DNA from: Blattamonas nauphoetae
Lineage: Eukaryota; Preaxostyla; Oxymonadida
Reading direction: 5' to 3'
DNA length: 64,000 bases
Assembly: GCA_033064195.1 (NCBI GenBank)
Contig: JARBJD010000050.1
Coordinates: 1 to 64,000 of the forward strand
In this document: one piece after another, positions 1 to 10,590 of the stretch
Numbering within the stretch: position 1 is the first letter of the stretch
Layout of the letters: every line of letters starts with the position of its first letter
The notes under the pieces: generated by a model
Databases searched by the model: none
Told to the model about the DNA's origin: nothing
Seen by the model: only the letters and a program-made list of their open reading frames with translations
Program-made: the position numbers and the translations under genes

Positions 1-242
1 TGTCCCTTCAGTTCTGCTACGAATGAGTGTCTTTACAGTTCTTGTCATCAATAATCTTTCGACATTCTTTATCTCCTGTTGCTGTGTACAAACATCTTCC
101 TGGCATGTACATTCTGTGATTAGTGTATGGATTGTTTTGTTCTTGATTGAGGAGAAAGCACTTGTGTAGAGAGAATTAAAATCAACACCACAGACATGAG
201 TCATTTTATGTTCTGTCTCTTTTGGAGATAACTCTTCCGTCT

Positions 243-3194
243 TCATAAAGTGAAGTGATTGATTGGAGTCACGTCTTTGATGTTCTGTCGATGTTGAACA
301 TTCGATAATCCACCAGTCACTGCTGCTCTCAGTTTGTGATAGGTTTGCTCATGTGTCAGAGTCATAGGTAATGATTTCCAGATGCAATACTTCTTAAGTT
401 GAATTCTCAATCGAGTGAGATGTTCATCTTTGTCTGACTTGTATGTGTTGCAGTAATCACAGCAGATCTTCACGTTCTCTTTAGAATGTCCTTTCGAATT
501 GTCGATTCGATCCAACGTTGGTCGTACTGCTTGTGTGAAGTGACACTTGCATATATAGCACACTCTCTTGCACTGTTGAACAAACCAGTCGTAATCCGCT
601 TCAGTGACATTTTTGTCAGTACTGCGATGAGCTTTCTGGTCTTGATAGATGTACGATGCAACTTTGTACTTCCAGTATTGCTTGGTGATTTTTATTTCTC
701 CAGATTGATCCACTCCATTGAAATCATCGTCGATATCAAAGTCTTTGTAGGCACACGCATATTTGATTGCAGAAGCGTTGGCTGACAATGAGAGATTGTG
801 CAACATATCCACTTTGTATTGGAAGTTCAGATCAATCAGATTGTCCAGAGGTGCAATCATACATTCGACATCTCTGATGTTGTAGAATTTCAGATATTCC
901 CAACGGTTCTTGAATCCTTGTTTGTTCCAATCATCAAGGTACATTTGGTAGTCACTGTCGGACATTTCACTGTTGTTCAGACTCGAATAGAATTCATACT
1001 TGGAGAATGGTTCTTGTTTGTTCAATACTGTGTCGTAGTCTGATGAGTCGAATGATTCGTAAGCAAAGAAAGATTTCTGAAGAGTGGTCTTTCCTCCAAA
1101 GGCTTTGACTGCATTATCCAATGTCATTGGTCCTGTGTACGACATCATGTCAATGAATCGAAGTACCTGTTGTGTCTTCTCATGTCGGATCAGTACTTGT
1201 TTGTACTTCGTTGTGGATCCAAGGAAACTCACCACTTTCCAATCCTTGTCAACGAGATCACGGAAGATGAGATTGATGTCGAATCTGGAACTGTTGAATC
1301 CAATCACACTGACTTCATTTTGTGAGGGTATTTCCGGGTCTTCGTAGTAGTTGTCATCTCGTACTGTCTCAGCATATCTGAAGAGTTCTCTGATCCATTG
1401 CTTCACAAAGTCCTTTCCATCTCGAAGATCAAAGTAGATTGACTTCACTCCTGATTTTGTTTTGATTGCTGATGCAACTGACAAGGGTTTTAGATGTGAG
1501 ATCAATTGAGTATTATCATCAGAGAATAAATTGTCAAGAATGAGATCTTCCATGGTTTCGAAATCGTATGTGATGTAGTACTGTGTTGGTTTGAATTCGT
1601 ATTGTCTTTTGTGTGCCATCAGAAATTCATAAGTTCTATTGTTGAGAATATGTGGAACATACGGTCTTGGAGTTTTGTCAAGTGAGATCTTCTTCACGTG
1701 TTTTCCATCAAGCTCTTTACACTCTTTCAGATGCTTCTCGTAGTATGTCTTGAAGTGAGAATCCTTGACTTGGAATCCTCTTGACTGACAATAAGGACAG
1801 AGTTTGTATCCAGTGATTTTCTCAGGATCAACAATGAACATCACATGAACGAGAGTTGCAGTGAGAGGAATCATCAGAAGTGGGAGAACTCTTGCATCGT
1901 CATTTTCGTTGACATACGATTGACTTAGGAAATAGCGCTTCTTGTCTTCGTCAAATTCATAAATGTGAACTGTGATGTTAAATTCTTGCATGACTGTCTC
2001 CATATCACATGCAATATCAAATCCAGGATATTTTCGCAAGTGCTCAGTAAGTTGATGTGGTTTGAGATGGGTCAGCTTCTTATGCACAGCGAACAATCGT
2101 TTTGCTTCAACGTTTCTCATATTGATTGATATCTTCTTGCCAGGAACCTCAGGAAGGGTGAGGAATGACAATGATTGAAAGAAGCAGATGTTGAACTCAG
2201 AATCGATGTACCGAACGTTTCTCGTTTTGATGTGTTCAGTGAGAATTGCATTTGCTTTTCCTGCGACTGGGAATCGATAGACTGCAACAAGAATGGAGTG
2301 GAATGCGATGTACATTGTCTTTGTATCCATCAATGTTCTCTCCTGTGATTCTTTGATGAGATTGATCGCATATTTTGAATACTCATTGATGTCTCCTGTA
2401 CTTCTTATCACTGTTGGAAAGCTCTTCGATGTGTTCTCCAATTCTGGTCTGAAGTCTTTGTATGTTGTCTCATCTTTGTCTTTTCTCTCGATGATCTTTC
2501 CAAAGTCAATACTGATCTTTAATGGATGGTCTTTCTCTTTGTCGAACACTGCTTTGATGAATGTTGTGATTTCGTCAACGTTCTTCAGATGATTGTGGAA
2601 GTACAGTTGATATGGTTTTCCATTATCTTCAACCTTCTCGACTTCATTCTTTTTGAACTTCCTTCGTGCATTCATGAGACATTCATTGAATGCTGCTTTG
2701 TCACGTGGTTCAGCGAGTAATATGCATTCTTCAAATCCATCAAAGGTCTGCACTTCTCTCTTTTCCATTTGTTCATTTTTCTTTTGAATGATCAACAGAT
2801 TCTTCATCCAATGATCCATCAGTTTCTCTTCAATTGATTTCAATTTCCACGTCATTCTGAACACTTGCTTTTTCAGTTCATCTTTGTTCACTCTTGGATT
2901 TGCTCTCATGTTTTCAACAATCATTCGGTGAGCGAGTCGATCTTCTGACGCCATCTGTTGTCGAAGTTTAACTTGTTCAATAAAATCTGGAATGAGATTG
3001 AGATCGAGATTCTTTATTGGATGTGGAAACTCGAGATCTGTGTGTTGAAGCATATTCAGGAGAAATGATCTGTGATGTTGATAATTTGTAGTGTCAGGAT
3101 TGTACGTTCGACCATCAATAAATTGAAATTGTGTATTCGGAAAGAGATCTCGAATTTCTTGAATTCTATTTTTGATTGGTTTTAGCAGTGTCAT
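243..3194 (-). CDS. Protein-primed family B DNA polymerase, exonuclease plus HNH portion (Polinton-like)
   Basis: ORF of 983 aa. About residues 1-460 form an N-terminal region without clear motifs. A Cys/His cluster (CPYCQ...H...H..C) follows near 465-495. The 3'-5' exonuclease motifs come next: YDFETMED near 545, FNSSRFDINLIF near 650, and YNIRDVE near 790, which is the usual DEDDy pattern. Around 885-935 sits an HNH/endonuclease VII-like zinc module (CYIC...LDRIDNSKGHSKENV...CCDYCN). Together these point to the replicative polymerase of a Polinton-class element, where the exonuclease proofreads and the palm domain extends from a protein primer. The HNH module in or beside such polymerases is known in some virus-like lineages, and here it may be a mobile insert. 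As part of a fossil element, the gene is probably not active. Start taken as the first Met of the ORF. Confidence 0.7.
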   Translation of the reverse strand: MTLLKPIKNRIQEIRDLFPNTQFQFIDGRTYNPDTTNYQHHRSFLLNMLQHTDLEFPHPIKNLDLNLIPDFIEQVKLRQQMASEDRLAHRMIVENMRANPRVNKDELKKQVFRMTWKLKSIEEKLMDHWMKNLLIIQKKNEQMEKREVQTFDGFEECILLAEPRDKAAFNECLMNARRKFKKNEVEKVEDNGKPYQLYFHNHLKNVDEITTFIKAVFDKEKDHPLKISIDFGKIIERKDKDETTYKDFRPELENTSKSFPTVIRSTGDINEYSKYAINLIKESQERTLMDTKTMYIAFHSILVAVYRFPVAGKANAILTEHIKTRNVRYIDSEFNICFFQSLSFLTLPEVPGKKISINMRNVEAKRLFAVHKKLTHLKPHQLTEHLRKYPGFDIACDMETVMQEFNITVHIYEFDEDKKRYFLSQSYVNENDDARVLPLLMIPLTATLVHVMFIVDPEKITGYKLCPYCQSRGFQVKDSHFKTYYEKHLKECKELDGKHVKKISLDKTPRPYVPHILNNRTYEFLMAHKRQYEFKPTQYYITYDFETMEDLILDNLFSDDNTQLISHLKPLSVASAIKTKSGVKSIYFDLRDGKDFVKQWIRELFRYAETVRDDNYYEDPEIPSQNEVSVIGFNSSRFDINLIFRDLVDKDWKVVSFLGSTTKYKQVLIRHEKTQQVLRFIDMMSYTGPMTLDNAVKAFGGKTTLQKSFFAYESFDSSDYDTVLNKQEPFSKYEFYSSLNNSEMSDSDYQMYLDDWNKQGFKNRWEYLKFYNIRDVECMIAPLDNLIDLNFQYKVDMLHNLSLSANASAIKYACAYKDFDIDDDFNGVDQSGEIKITKQYWKYKVASYIYQDQKAHRSTDKNVTEADYDWFVQQCKRVCYICKCHFTQAVRPTLDRIDNSKGHSKENVKICCDYCNTYKSDKDEHLTRLRIQLKKYCIWKSLPMTLTHEQTYHKLRAAVTGGLSNVQHRQNIKDVTPINHFTL

Positions 3195-3237
3195 TTACTA
3201 CAAAATAAAAAATCAGAAAATAAAAAAAGTTGAGCGT

Positions 3238-3561
3238 TTATTTTTGTTTTCTCAGATGGGGCTTTTTCTTAGCAGTCAGCCATGCATCAAGTCTAATTCT
3301 GAACACTTCACTTCCGCCAATCTCTCGATATGTGAATGGAACCAGAACTTTCGTGTACTCACCGACGAGCTCACAATTGTATTTCTTCAGTTCATTTTCG
3401 ACGAATGATTGAGTGTAGTGTCGACGTTTTGATAAGTGAGGTCTGTTTCCTTGATTCCACAACTTTGGTTTTATTCTCCATTCAACTCCCTCATGAACAT
3501 ACGTCACCGGCACATTATTTCTGACATACCCAGAGACTAGCGAACAGTTCTCTTCTTTCAT
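3238..3561 (-). CDS. Small protein with treble-clef-like repeated domain (short copy)
   Basis: ORF of 107 aa directly downstream of the polymerase ORF and on the same strand reversed in order, 43 bp from its start. It contains two tandem units of about 50 aa, each with the pattern ENC.L...Y......TY...G..W...P..W..G.R.H. It aligns along its whole length with the C-terminal half of the 227-aa ORF at 5335-6018 (shared HYTQSFVENELKK and NCEL). The spacing resembles the small DNA-binding repeats seen beside nucleases in phages and large DNA viruses (my recollection of that family, not tested), but most Cys ligands are absent. Function unknown; possibly DNA binding within the Polinton-like element. 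Confidence 0.4.
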   Translation of the reverse strand: MKEENCSLVSGYVRNNVPVTYVHEGVEWRIKPKLWNQGNRPHLSKRRHYTQSFVENELKKYNCELVGEYTKVLVPFTYREIGGSEVFRIRLDAWLTAKKKPHLRKQK

Positions 3562-5334
3562 TGATTCAATTAATGCTTGTTCCGAACATACTCGACGTCT
3601 TTCCTTCTACAACTCAGTTGGATTCATTTAATACAAATTAAAAAAGTCAAAATTAGATTTTCTTTCGTTGATTTCTCAGTTTTGGATTTTTCACTGGAAT
3701 CGAGGATCAATGGGTTCGATCACTCATTTCTCAAGAGTGCTTGTTTCGTTCTGATTTGTCGCGTTTCTGATTCTTCTGGTGCTCAGGATCATCGTGGTAT
3801 GCTTCGTTTTTTGAAGATTTCGGACTTTTGCAGAGTTATTGAGCGATTCATAACCGGGTGCAGATCTTTGCACATTTATGTATTCTTCATCATTTCACTC
3901 TCATTTTCTTCTTGTTTTAGACTTGTTTTCTCTGTTTTTGATTGAATTGTAACCTCATTCTCATTCGTTACCATCTCATTTTTGACCTCACTTCCGTCTT
4001 CATTTTCTCGTTGTTTATTGTTTGTAACCACTTCATTCATGTTTCTTTCTCTGTAACTTTTTCTCGAATACAACACACTAATTCCCGTTTACTGAGTTTT
4101 CCGGACTTTTGCAGAGATCCGCCATTCAACGGCTCACTTCACATCTCGGAATTTTTCCGTAATCTTCATCATTTCACATACATTTTTGAATCATTTTTGA
4201 TGTTTTTAAGCAAAAAAGGACCAAACACAAGCGACATTTTCACTATTGGTGCCACATTTCACACCGTTTTCACGATCGTCAATTTCCCTCTCAGTTTCAG
4301 ACTTGCCCGTTTCGTTGTTGCTTGTTTCGCTTTCTTTTACTCTGTTTTTGTGAAAAAAGTGATGAAAAGTTGACTAAAATGATGTGCTAGTGAAGTGAGA
4401 ACGGCCCACAAAATGGAAGTGATATGAGCAAAATGAAGAGGAATGGTGAAGAGATCAAATGTGAAATGGGGAGCAAAAGTGATGAAATGAAAGGGACTAC
4501 AGTCGGTTTTGAAGTGACAAAAACGGTCAAAAGTTGAGAAGTGAAAACATGAAAAAGTGACTTTATGAGAGAACTATCCGACAAAATCTCCTCAAAATTT
4601 GAGCACACCTTACTCATACCGTGAGAAAGAAGGATTTGCAGTGAAAATCGGATCAAAAAATCTATAGTGTCAAAATGTTGGTGCAAATGTGACGTCAGAG
4701 GTGTGATCGAAAAAACCGACCCTCCAGAGCGAACTATAGGTGATGTACAACCAGAATTCTCAAAAAAGCGTCGCTTGAGTGCGATTGTGAAGTGGTTTGA
4801 AGGACAATCGTGTAAAATGAAAATTGACAAAAAATTGTGAAAACGATCGTGTGTCGAGGATCGTCAAAACCGAATGACGCGAATACCTGTCCACTATCGT
4901 TTTGACACCTACGGAGACCATCAGAGGGCGAAAAGTGACGTGCAGGAGAAGAGCGAGACGTCACTTTCTCCTCCTTAAAAATTTTGTCATTTTCAAAATA
5001 TGTTGTGGGGTCGGATCAAACTTTTTTTTCAAAAGTGCTTTTTTCCTAAAATTTCACCTATCAACATCAATTTCGTAATTTTAGAACGTGTTTGAACACA
5101 ATTTGAGCCATAAAGCGGTTCATAGTGGCGAAATCCGAACATCGACTTTTTCGTCACTTTTTCGACCTAAGTTCGGTACACAGTTCGACGAATTCTCAAC
5201 CGATTTTCATCAGGATTGTCTTGATCGAGGACCGACAGTGTCCCCGAGATTTTAGAATTTTTTTCAGAATTTTTCGAAATGGTTATCATGTTGGATTTCA
5301 GTGATTTGTGGTCAAAAATAGATTTTCAGTATTT
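3562..5334. other. Gene-free AT-rich stretch with one diverged direct duplication
   Basis: No ORF here looks like protein. Two diverged copies of a segment of about 80-90 bp occur at roughly 3826-3905 and 4101-4185. Both contain CGGACTTTTGCAGAG and end in CTTCATCATTTCAC. The remainder is simple, T-rich and GTGAA-rich sequence, possibly a decayed internal part of the Polinton-like element. Confidence 0.4.
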
Positions 5335-6018
5335 TCATGACCTTTCGTGGTACTTTCTCAAGTGAGGACGGTCTCCAAAATACAGCCAATTATCCAAGCG
5401 AACGAAATACTCATTCTTTGTTCGTAAATCACGATATTTGAATGGCTCAAGTACCTTTGTGTATGTTCCAATGAGTTCACAATTCTCTTTTTTCAGTTCA
5501 TTTTCAACAAACGATTGTGTGTAATGTTTTCGTTGACAATTATGAGCTCGATATCCTTTCATCCATTTCGAGGGAATCACTTTCCATTCAACTCCTTCGT
5601 ACCGGTATGTGACAAGTGAATCAGCATACTTGTATTCAGAAATGAGTTCACAATTTTCGTTTTTCATTGACTCGAGAAACTTTGCTTTCGTGCAACAATT
5701 GGATACTTGAATGTATCTCTGGCGATTCGTGTGTGGTCTAGATCCTTTGACAAAACGCTGTAAGTACACTCGATAAATGTCATCTGGTTTATCTTCGTGA
5801 TAATATTCGAAAGTGCTCGATGTGAGATATGTTGTTCCTTGTCGATTGAGAGTTGGTGGAACTTTCATCTTCAAATTTTCTTTGTCCAAAATTTCCTGTA
5901 GTTGATTTGGTGTTAATACGCAACTCATTTTATCCAAATTAAAAAATTGAATAAAAAAAGAAATCGAATTTGTTTTTGGAAAGTACTCAAAAAAAGCTTC
6001 AAAAAGGACACTTTTCAC
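5335..6018 (-). CDS. 227-aa protein with tandem treble-clef-like repeats
   Basis: The ORF has three or so repeat units of about 50-55 aa with the shared skeleton ENCEL..Y...L.TYRYEGVEWK..PS.W..G.RAH. The last two units match the 107-aa ORF at 3238-3561. The in-frame Met at 5928 (MSCVLTPNQLQEIL) is a more likely start than 6018, because the first 30 residues are low-complexity and read as upstream sequence. No enzyme motif is seen. Two related ORFs beside a polymerase suggest an accessory DNA-binding protein of the element. The family is not one I can name with confidence. Confidence 0.4.
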   Translation of the reverse strand: MKSVLFEAFFEYFPKTNSISFFIQFFNLDKMSCVLTPNQLQEILDKENLKMKVPPTLNRQGTTYLTSSTFEYYHEDKPDDIYRVYLQRFVKGSRPHTNRQRYIQVSNCCTKAKFLESMKNENCELISEYKYADSLVTYRYEGVEWKVIPSKWMKGYRAHNCQRKHYTQSFVENELKKENCELIGTYTKVLEPFKYRDLRTKNEYFVRLDNWLYFGDRPHLRKYHERS

Positions 6019-6188
6019 GAGGTCCTTTTTTGGCCATTATTTTCAAATTTAGGGCACTTTTTTGATGTCATCAAAATGTCATAAATTCCTTTTAATACAA
6101 GGTTCAAAATTGGTCAATCGGCGTTGACTTTTAGTTTTGATTTCAAAGACTTTTTCAGATTGGTTCTCTATTCGCTTCTATAACTACT

Positions 6189-6358
6189 CGTGTCGGGAAG
6201 GAGAGAGAAAAAAAAGAAGTGGTCGAAAAAAAGTGAAAAAATGACGTCAACTCGACACAATCTCTAAGTTTCTACAATTTGAGCGATTTAGGTTTGTTTC
6301 TTCTTTTTTTCACTTTTTTTTCGACCACTTCTTTTTTTTCTCTCTCCTTCCCGACACG
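6189..6358. repeat. Near-perfect inverted repeat (53-bp arms, about 62-nt loop)
   Basis: The arm at 6189-6241 begins CGTGTCGGGAAGGAGAGAG and returns inverted at 6304-6358 with a single A-run length difference. The arms continue through GAAGTGGTCG and an A-rich tract. As RNA or single-stranded DNA this folds into a long hairpin. It could be a small foldback transposon or a terminus of the adjacent Polinton-like element. No convincing target duplication flanks it. Confidence 0.75.
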
Positions 6359-7016
6359 TATGTTCACATTGGTTTTATCTCTACATCTTTCATTTTATAT
6401 AGTGAAGTGATTGGTGAAATGAAAACGACAAGTCACTGTTGATTGTTCCTGGTCGGTATGCCAGGAACTTTTGTCCGTGACAGTGATCTACCCACAACAA
6501 AACAAAGAAAAATCAGTTTCAAAGAGATTTGGGTGTGTCCATTAAGTTGCCACTAACCAAGTTTTTTTCTATTCAATAGGGGTGGGCAGCGGTCGGTCCG
6601 ACTGCTCGTCGACCGACCGACTGCTTTCTTCTGTGATCCTGCCCTTTTTGGGATAAATCATCCATCCGTTCACTGATATCGTTCGTTTCACTATTTCATC
6701 GCTATTTTTTCTGAACTTACTGGGAAACAGTGGGAAAGGGCTCTCTTTTATTCAATTGGCTTTGTGTTTGATGAAAAAATGTTGAAAATGGGATGATCAC
6801 CTTGTCGAAAGATACTGGACTAAAACAGAACAAACATGAATGAAAGAGAGAATAGTGAAATGTGAAAGTGTCAACATTGTCACACTCTCTTCTTCTCTTT
6901 TGGCCTCTTCAACTGTTTACGATCGTTCTTTCTTATCCTCTGCTTTCTCTTCACAATCACGATTGAGTCGTCAATCTCTCCATACGCAAAACGAATATCA
7001 TCTTGTAGTGTTCATT
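6359..7016. other. Intergenic stretch, nothing recognised
   Basis: No ORF with protein-like composition. A short GC-rich island near 6590-6625 carries repeated GGTCGG/CCGACC motifs. Similar motifs recur near 8330-8385. Confidence 0.3.
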
Positions 7017-7745
7017 TCAGCTTGAACCGGAAAGATTCACAATCTCGAACTGGCCAGAATCATGAAGAACAACCTGAAGAACGTGGATCGACTCCACTCG
7101 AGCCCAAGAATGATACAGACTCGGGCGCTTCCAAAGATTGCTTCCGAAGATATCGTGGAAGAGGGTGTGGACAGAGAGGTAACGATAAAATGTTATTTCG
7201 TCCTTCTCTCGATATTCGACGAAACAGCTGACGAAGGCATGGTTTGAGCTGGCCATGCGGAAGACGAAGCTGGAAGGGTCGGTAAACAAGCGAGGGGAGA
7301 GGAGGGAATGAAGAGGGAATGTTAGGTCGAGGAGTGGTTCGCTGAGTTTGGTGAACGGAGGAGAGGAAGACTGGCTGAGTGTGGAGATGAGATTGAGATC
7401 TCGGTCGTGACGGAAGGGAGTGTCGGAGGGAAAGGATGAGATGTCGACTGATTTGAGAAACGAATCGATGAGGTCGGGAGGGGCTGAATATGACGATAAA
7501 CCGAGAAAAAGATGGAAAAGAGTGAAATACAATCAAAATGACACACCATTCAAAAAGGTGGCTATGTGTTGGAGGCATTTGGAAAGAACGGTCATACCAC
7601 AGCCAATGATGGAGCAGGTCAGTAGTTTATAGCACAGGATGTTCATCAGATGCCTGGAGCAAAGATCGACAATGGCCCATGTCATTGACAAGCTATTGTT
7701 GAGGTTGACAGATAAAATAGCGAAAAGGAAGCTTAAGAGCCTCAT
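7017..7745 (-). CDS. Hypothetical protein, at least two exons
   Basis: Minus-strand coding is supported by two ORFs joined by a plausible GT-AG intron. The upstream exon (7745 down to about 7552) ends ...HIATFLN and the intron reads GTGTGTCATTTTG to CATATTCAG. The downstream exon starts APPDLIDSFLKSVDISSF and stays open to the stop at 7017. The product is about 225 aa with a Ser/Pro/Leu-rich middle and no recognised domain. Coding-like sequence continues upstream in shifting frames (7746-7870), so a 5' exon may be missing or the gene may be decaying. The opposite strand also has short ORFs here, but they need more breaks. Function unknown. Confidence 0.4.
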
Positions 7746-8490
7746 AGAGAGATGAAACGGAGATTTTGGGGATATATAGGTATTTGTTGGGCAAGTTGGA
7801 CGAGTTGACGATGGTCTGCTCGATCAAACAGGATCTATATGAAAATCGAAAGAGAAAGTCCCGAGACATGTGAGTGAATGATTATTTCTTCTTCATAAGA
7901 CACTGAAACAATCAATGATGTAGAAACAGACTGATTATTGTTTGTGACTCAAGATCGACGTCCTGGAGAAGAAGAAAGCATGGAATGGCGAAAATAATGA
8001 ATGGAAAGAGTGAACTTGACTCTCGTGTTGAGATACGGCTCTGCTAAGAAGATGATGGAGATCTGTTCGTTCACTTCCGAACATGTGGTTCATGCATCCT
8101 GAAAAGAGAAAAAATGGAAAAGCGAAACCGGAAGATGATCAGTAGAAGAGAAACGAGAAATTGTGAAGACTGTTGAGGATCATGTCTCGATCTGACTCGG
8201 CAGTGGGACAACAGGAATCGCAGGTGAGATCATGAGTGAAAACGAGAAGGAAGTACTGAGAAGAAAAAGAATACCGTTTTGTAATTGTTTGGATTCGTGG
8301 GGATGTTGTCAGAAGAAAGTGAAAGAGTCGGGGTCGGTCGGACAGGCCGACTTTTTGTCCGATGTTGGGGAAGGACAGACCGACTCAGGGACTCTTGATC
8401 TACGACGTGTGAAACTTTATTTTTGAGAAATATGAGATGAATAAATTATAGAGATGCTGTGAATCAAAAATGAGAAAAAAGAATAATAAA
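7746..8490. other. No confident gene
   Basis: Only short ORFs without protein-like features. The segment near 8330-8385 is GC-rich and has repeated GTCGG/CCGAC words. Possibly the 5' end of the preceding minus-strand gene extends into the first 130 bases. Confidence 0.3.
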
Positions 8491-8493
8491 GTG

Positions 8494-8567
8494 ACTGGGG
8501 CGGGATTCGATCCTGGGTCCGGGGGAGCAAAAAAGCTTGTGTGCTACCACTTGACTAAATGGGCATT
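8494..8567 (-). other. tRNA-like sequence (degenerate tRNA or tRNA-derived repeat)
   Basis: Read on the minus strand this has an A-box-like TAGTCAAGTGGTAGCAC and a B-box-like GGATCGAATCC at tRNA-like spacing, with a U-rich anticodon-like loop between AGC and GCT. The acceptor, D and T stems do not pair well, so it is probably a tRNA pseudogene or SINE head, not a working tRNA. It lies immediately left of the TA target duplication of the pogo-like transposon. Confidence 0.4.
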
Positions 8568-8570
8568 CTA

Positions 8571-8590
8571 GTCTGTCAAAAAGGCGGGAC
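8571..8590 (+). repeat. Left terminal inverted repeat of the pogo-like transposon
   Basis: Reads GTCTGTCAAAAAGGCGGGAC and matches the inverted right end at 18 of 20 positions. Preceded by TA at 8569-8570. Confidence 0.8.
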
Positions 8591-9600
8591 GTGTCAAAAA
8601 AGCCGGGACGGGGCAAAGGGTATTTTTGTGACGGCCTTTTTCAATATCTCCGTAAATACGCATTAATACACTATATAATTCATGCCTCACACTAATTAGT
8701 TTGTTTCTGATTGGATATAAGTCAAAATCGTTGAAATGCCAAAAATTCGTAGAGAAACGAACGTCCAAAATTTAACGTGCACGATCTTGACAGAGAAGTC
8801 GTCAATAACAGAATCATCGCACGGTATTCCATTTTCAATTCATTAAAACCCGACGAGCCCTGATGTCCCGGTTTTATCTCCTAAAGATAAGTCGCAAATC
8901 ATGAATAAAATGAAGAACACACAATTAGTGAGATTCAATGCGAGTCGATAGTGTCCATTGGAAGAAAGACTAAGAATAATGAGGAGAAGAGGAGGTGTAC
9001 CTTTTTAAAGCGAGAGAACATGCTTATTCTTAAAAAATTGTTGAGGTTGTGTGATGAAACTTAAATTGGACGGAAGTCAAAAATGAAGAGAGGAGATGAA
9101 GAGACAATGAGAGAGACATACGGCGAATGATTTGCGTTGATCAGATGGTCATCATCGAAAATCGTGCGGATGGAAAATTTAAAAAATCAAACAATGTTTT
9201 GATCAACATTCTATTCCGTCAATTCAACATCCCAGGACCATATCCAACGCCAAGACTCACCAATTGTCTGCACTTCTCTTTCTCACGATTTCGTCAGCAA
9301 CCATGCACTTGAACATGACTAATCTTTTTACCGACATTCTTGCCAGAGATTCAACAGCTAACAGGCTCTCGCTGTCGCTGTGCAATCACCTCAGAAAGCA
9401 TAATAACAGGACTTCACATCAACACAAAAATCAGTCGGATATTCGGATGGATCGGTCTGTTCAGATGGATCGTTCCTGAGGAATGGTCACAGAAACAACA
9501 CTCTCTCTCCTGAAGAAGACATTTGAAAAACAATCACTGCATTATTCCGTTAACTGCTTCCTCAACAGCAACCAATCGAGTTAGAAGTATCACTCCGCGA

Positions 9601-10248
9601 ATGTATTGGCCGCGTGATCCCATCCAGGTCGACAAACCGAAAACAGCTGACGTGCCGTTCGTTCTTTCTGATCCGAACGTCACGTATGAGCTGTATAGAA
9701 CTGCCAGCGAGGTTTTGGAGGAACAGCGGACAGGAAATATACCGAACCCACTGTTGATCACAACATTGGCGTATCCTCATAAACTGCCGGATGTGCCGAG
9801 TTGCATGATTGTTAACCCAGACAATTCTGTGAATGAGCCTGAAGTGGTTGCTTTGATTGTCAGACACACACCAGAAGAACCTTGTGTATGCCACTCTGCT
9901 TCTTGACCAATCTGACTTCATAACTATTCCTTTTCTCTCGTTTCTCAGTCTGATCTCAGCCTCCTCCCGTACAGTGTTGGCAAAGAACCTGACCCACACT
10001 TCATAGTTCCCCCATCCACCCATACCAAGATATTTCGCGATCTTCATTTCGACTCCATCGTAGAGAGTACGGTTATCCAAAATGACGAACTTGAACCGGA
10101 TGGACTTCATTCCGCACAGATGATTGCCAAAATGGAAAAAGAATTGCAAGGGCTCATGTCACGACGTGCTGAGAAGGCGAAAGAAAGACAGGCGTATTGG
10201 GAGCGAATGTCGAAGAAGGATTCGTTCAAGCGCAGTTTTCGGATATAG
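9601..10248 (+). CDS. Passenger gene of the transposon, unknown function, two exons
   Basis: Exon 9601-9885 and exon 9949-10248 are joined by a 63-nt GT-AG intron (GTATGCC to TTTCTCAG) in phase 0, giving 194 aa. The reading frame is open for 26 more codons upstream without an ATG, so either ATG 9601 (MYWPRDPIQ) is the start or a 5' exon exists; an ORF at 9302-9476 could supply one. The C-terminus is basic and helical (KMEKELQGLMSRRAEKAKERQ...SKKDSFKRSFRI). Further coding-like sequence follows at 10279-10550 (ending ...DEVDETNSTCSRWGSW) in other frames, so a 3' exon or decay is possible. No domain recognised. It is opposite in strand to the transposase and inside the inverted ends. Confidence 0.5.
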
Positions 10249-10590
10249 GAAATGAATAGAAAAGCAGTGTAGATCGAATTGGAGATGGAAAAGCCCTGGC
10301 TTGTGATTGACGACGATAAGGTGGAACCTGCCACCGCCACACCAATCCGACCTCTTTCATGGCCAGTCAAAGATGGGTCATGGCAGAGCTCGTCGATAAG
10401 TTTCCCGCATTGGCGCAATCATTCAGCGCGAGCTACGACATGGCGATTGGAGCTGACGAAGTGGATGAGACAAACAGCACATGCTCGCGTTGGGGAAGCT
10501 GGTCCACACCAGATTCATTTTTCTCCTCACACTACAGCAATAAAGAATGAAACCGCCCTTTCACCTCAGCAATACAAAATGAAATGTAAT

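Larger units (their letters stand above)
1..6018 (-). mobile_element. Polinton/Maverick-like element, fossil, left part outside window
   Basis: Minus-strand block holding a protein-primed family B DNA polymerase gene and two small ORFs with a shared repeated domain. The polymerase palm part, with a motif resembling the DxNSLY signature, continues past the left edge of the window. The exonuclease and HNH parts are in the 243-3194 ORF. Polintons normally also carry integrase, protease, packaging ATPase and capsid genes; none is visible here, so they either lie further left or are absent. No long terminal inverted repeat was found. The copy looks broken, with about one visible break, and its age cannot be judged from one copy. 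Inclusion of the two small ORFs is inferred from strand and proximity. The right limit given is the end of the last ORF, not a proven terminus. Confidence 0.6.

Noticed and set aside
8494-8567. Functional tRNA-Lys
   Set aside because: A and B boxes are present, but acceptor, D and T stems do not pair, so only a tRNA-like relic is claimed.
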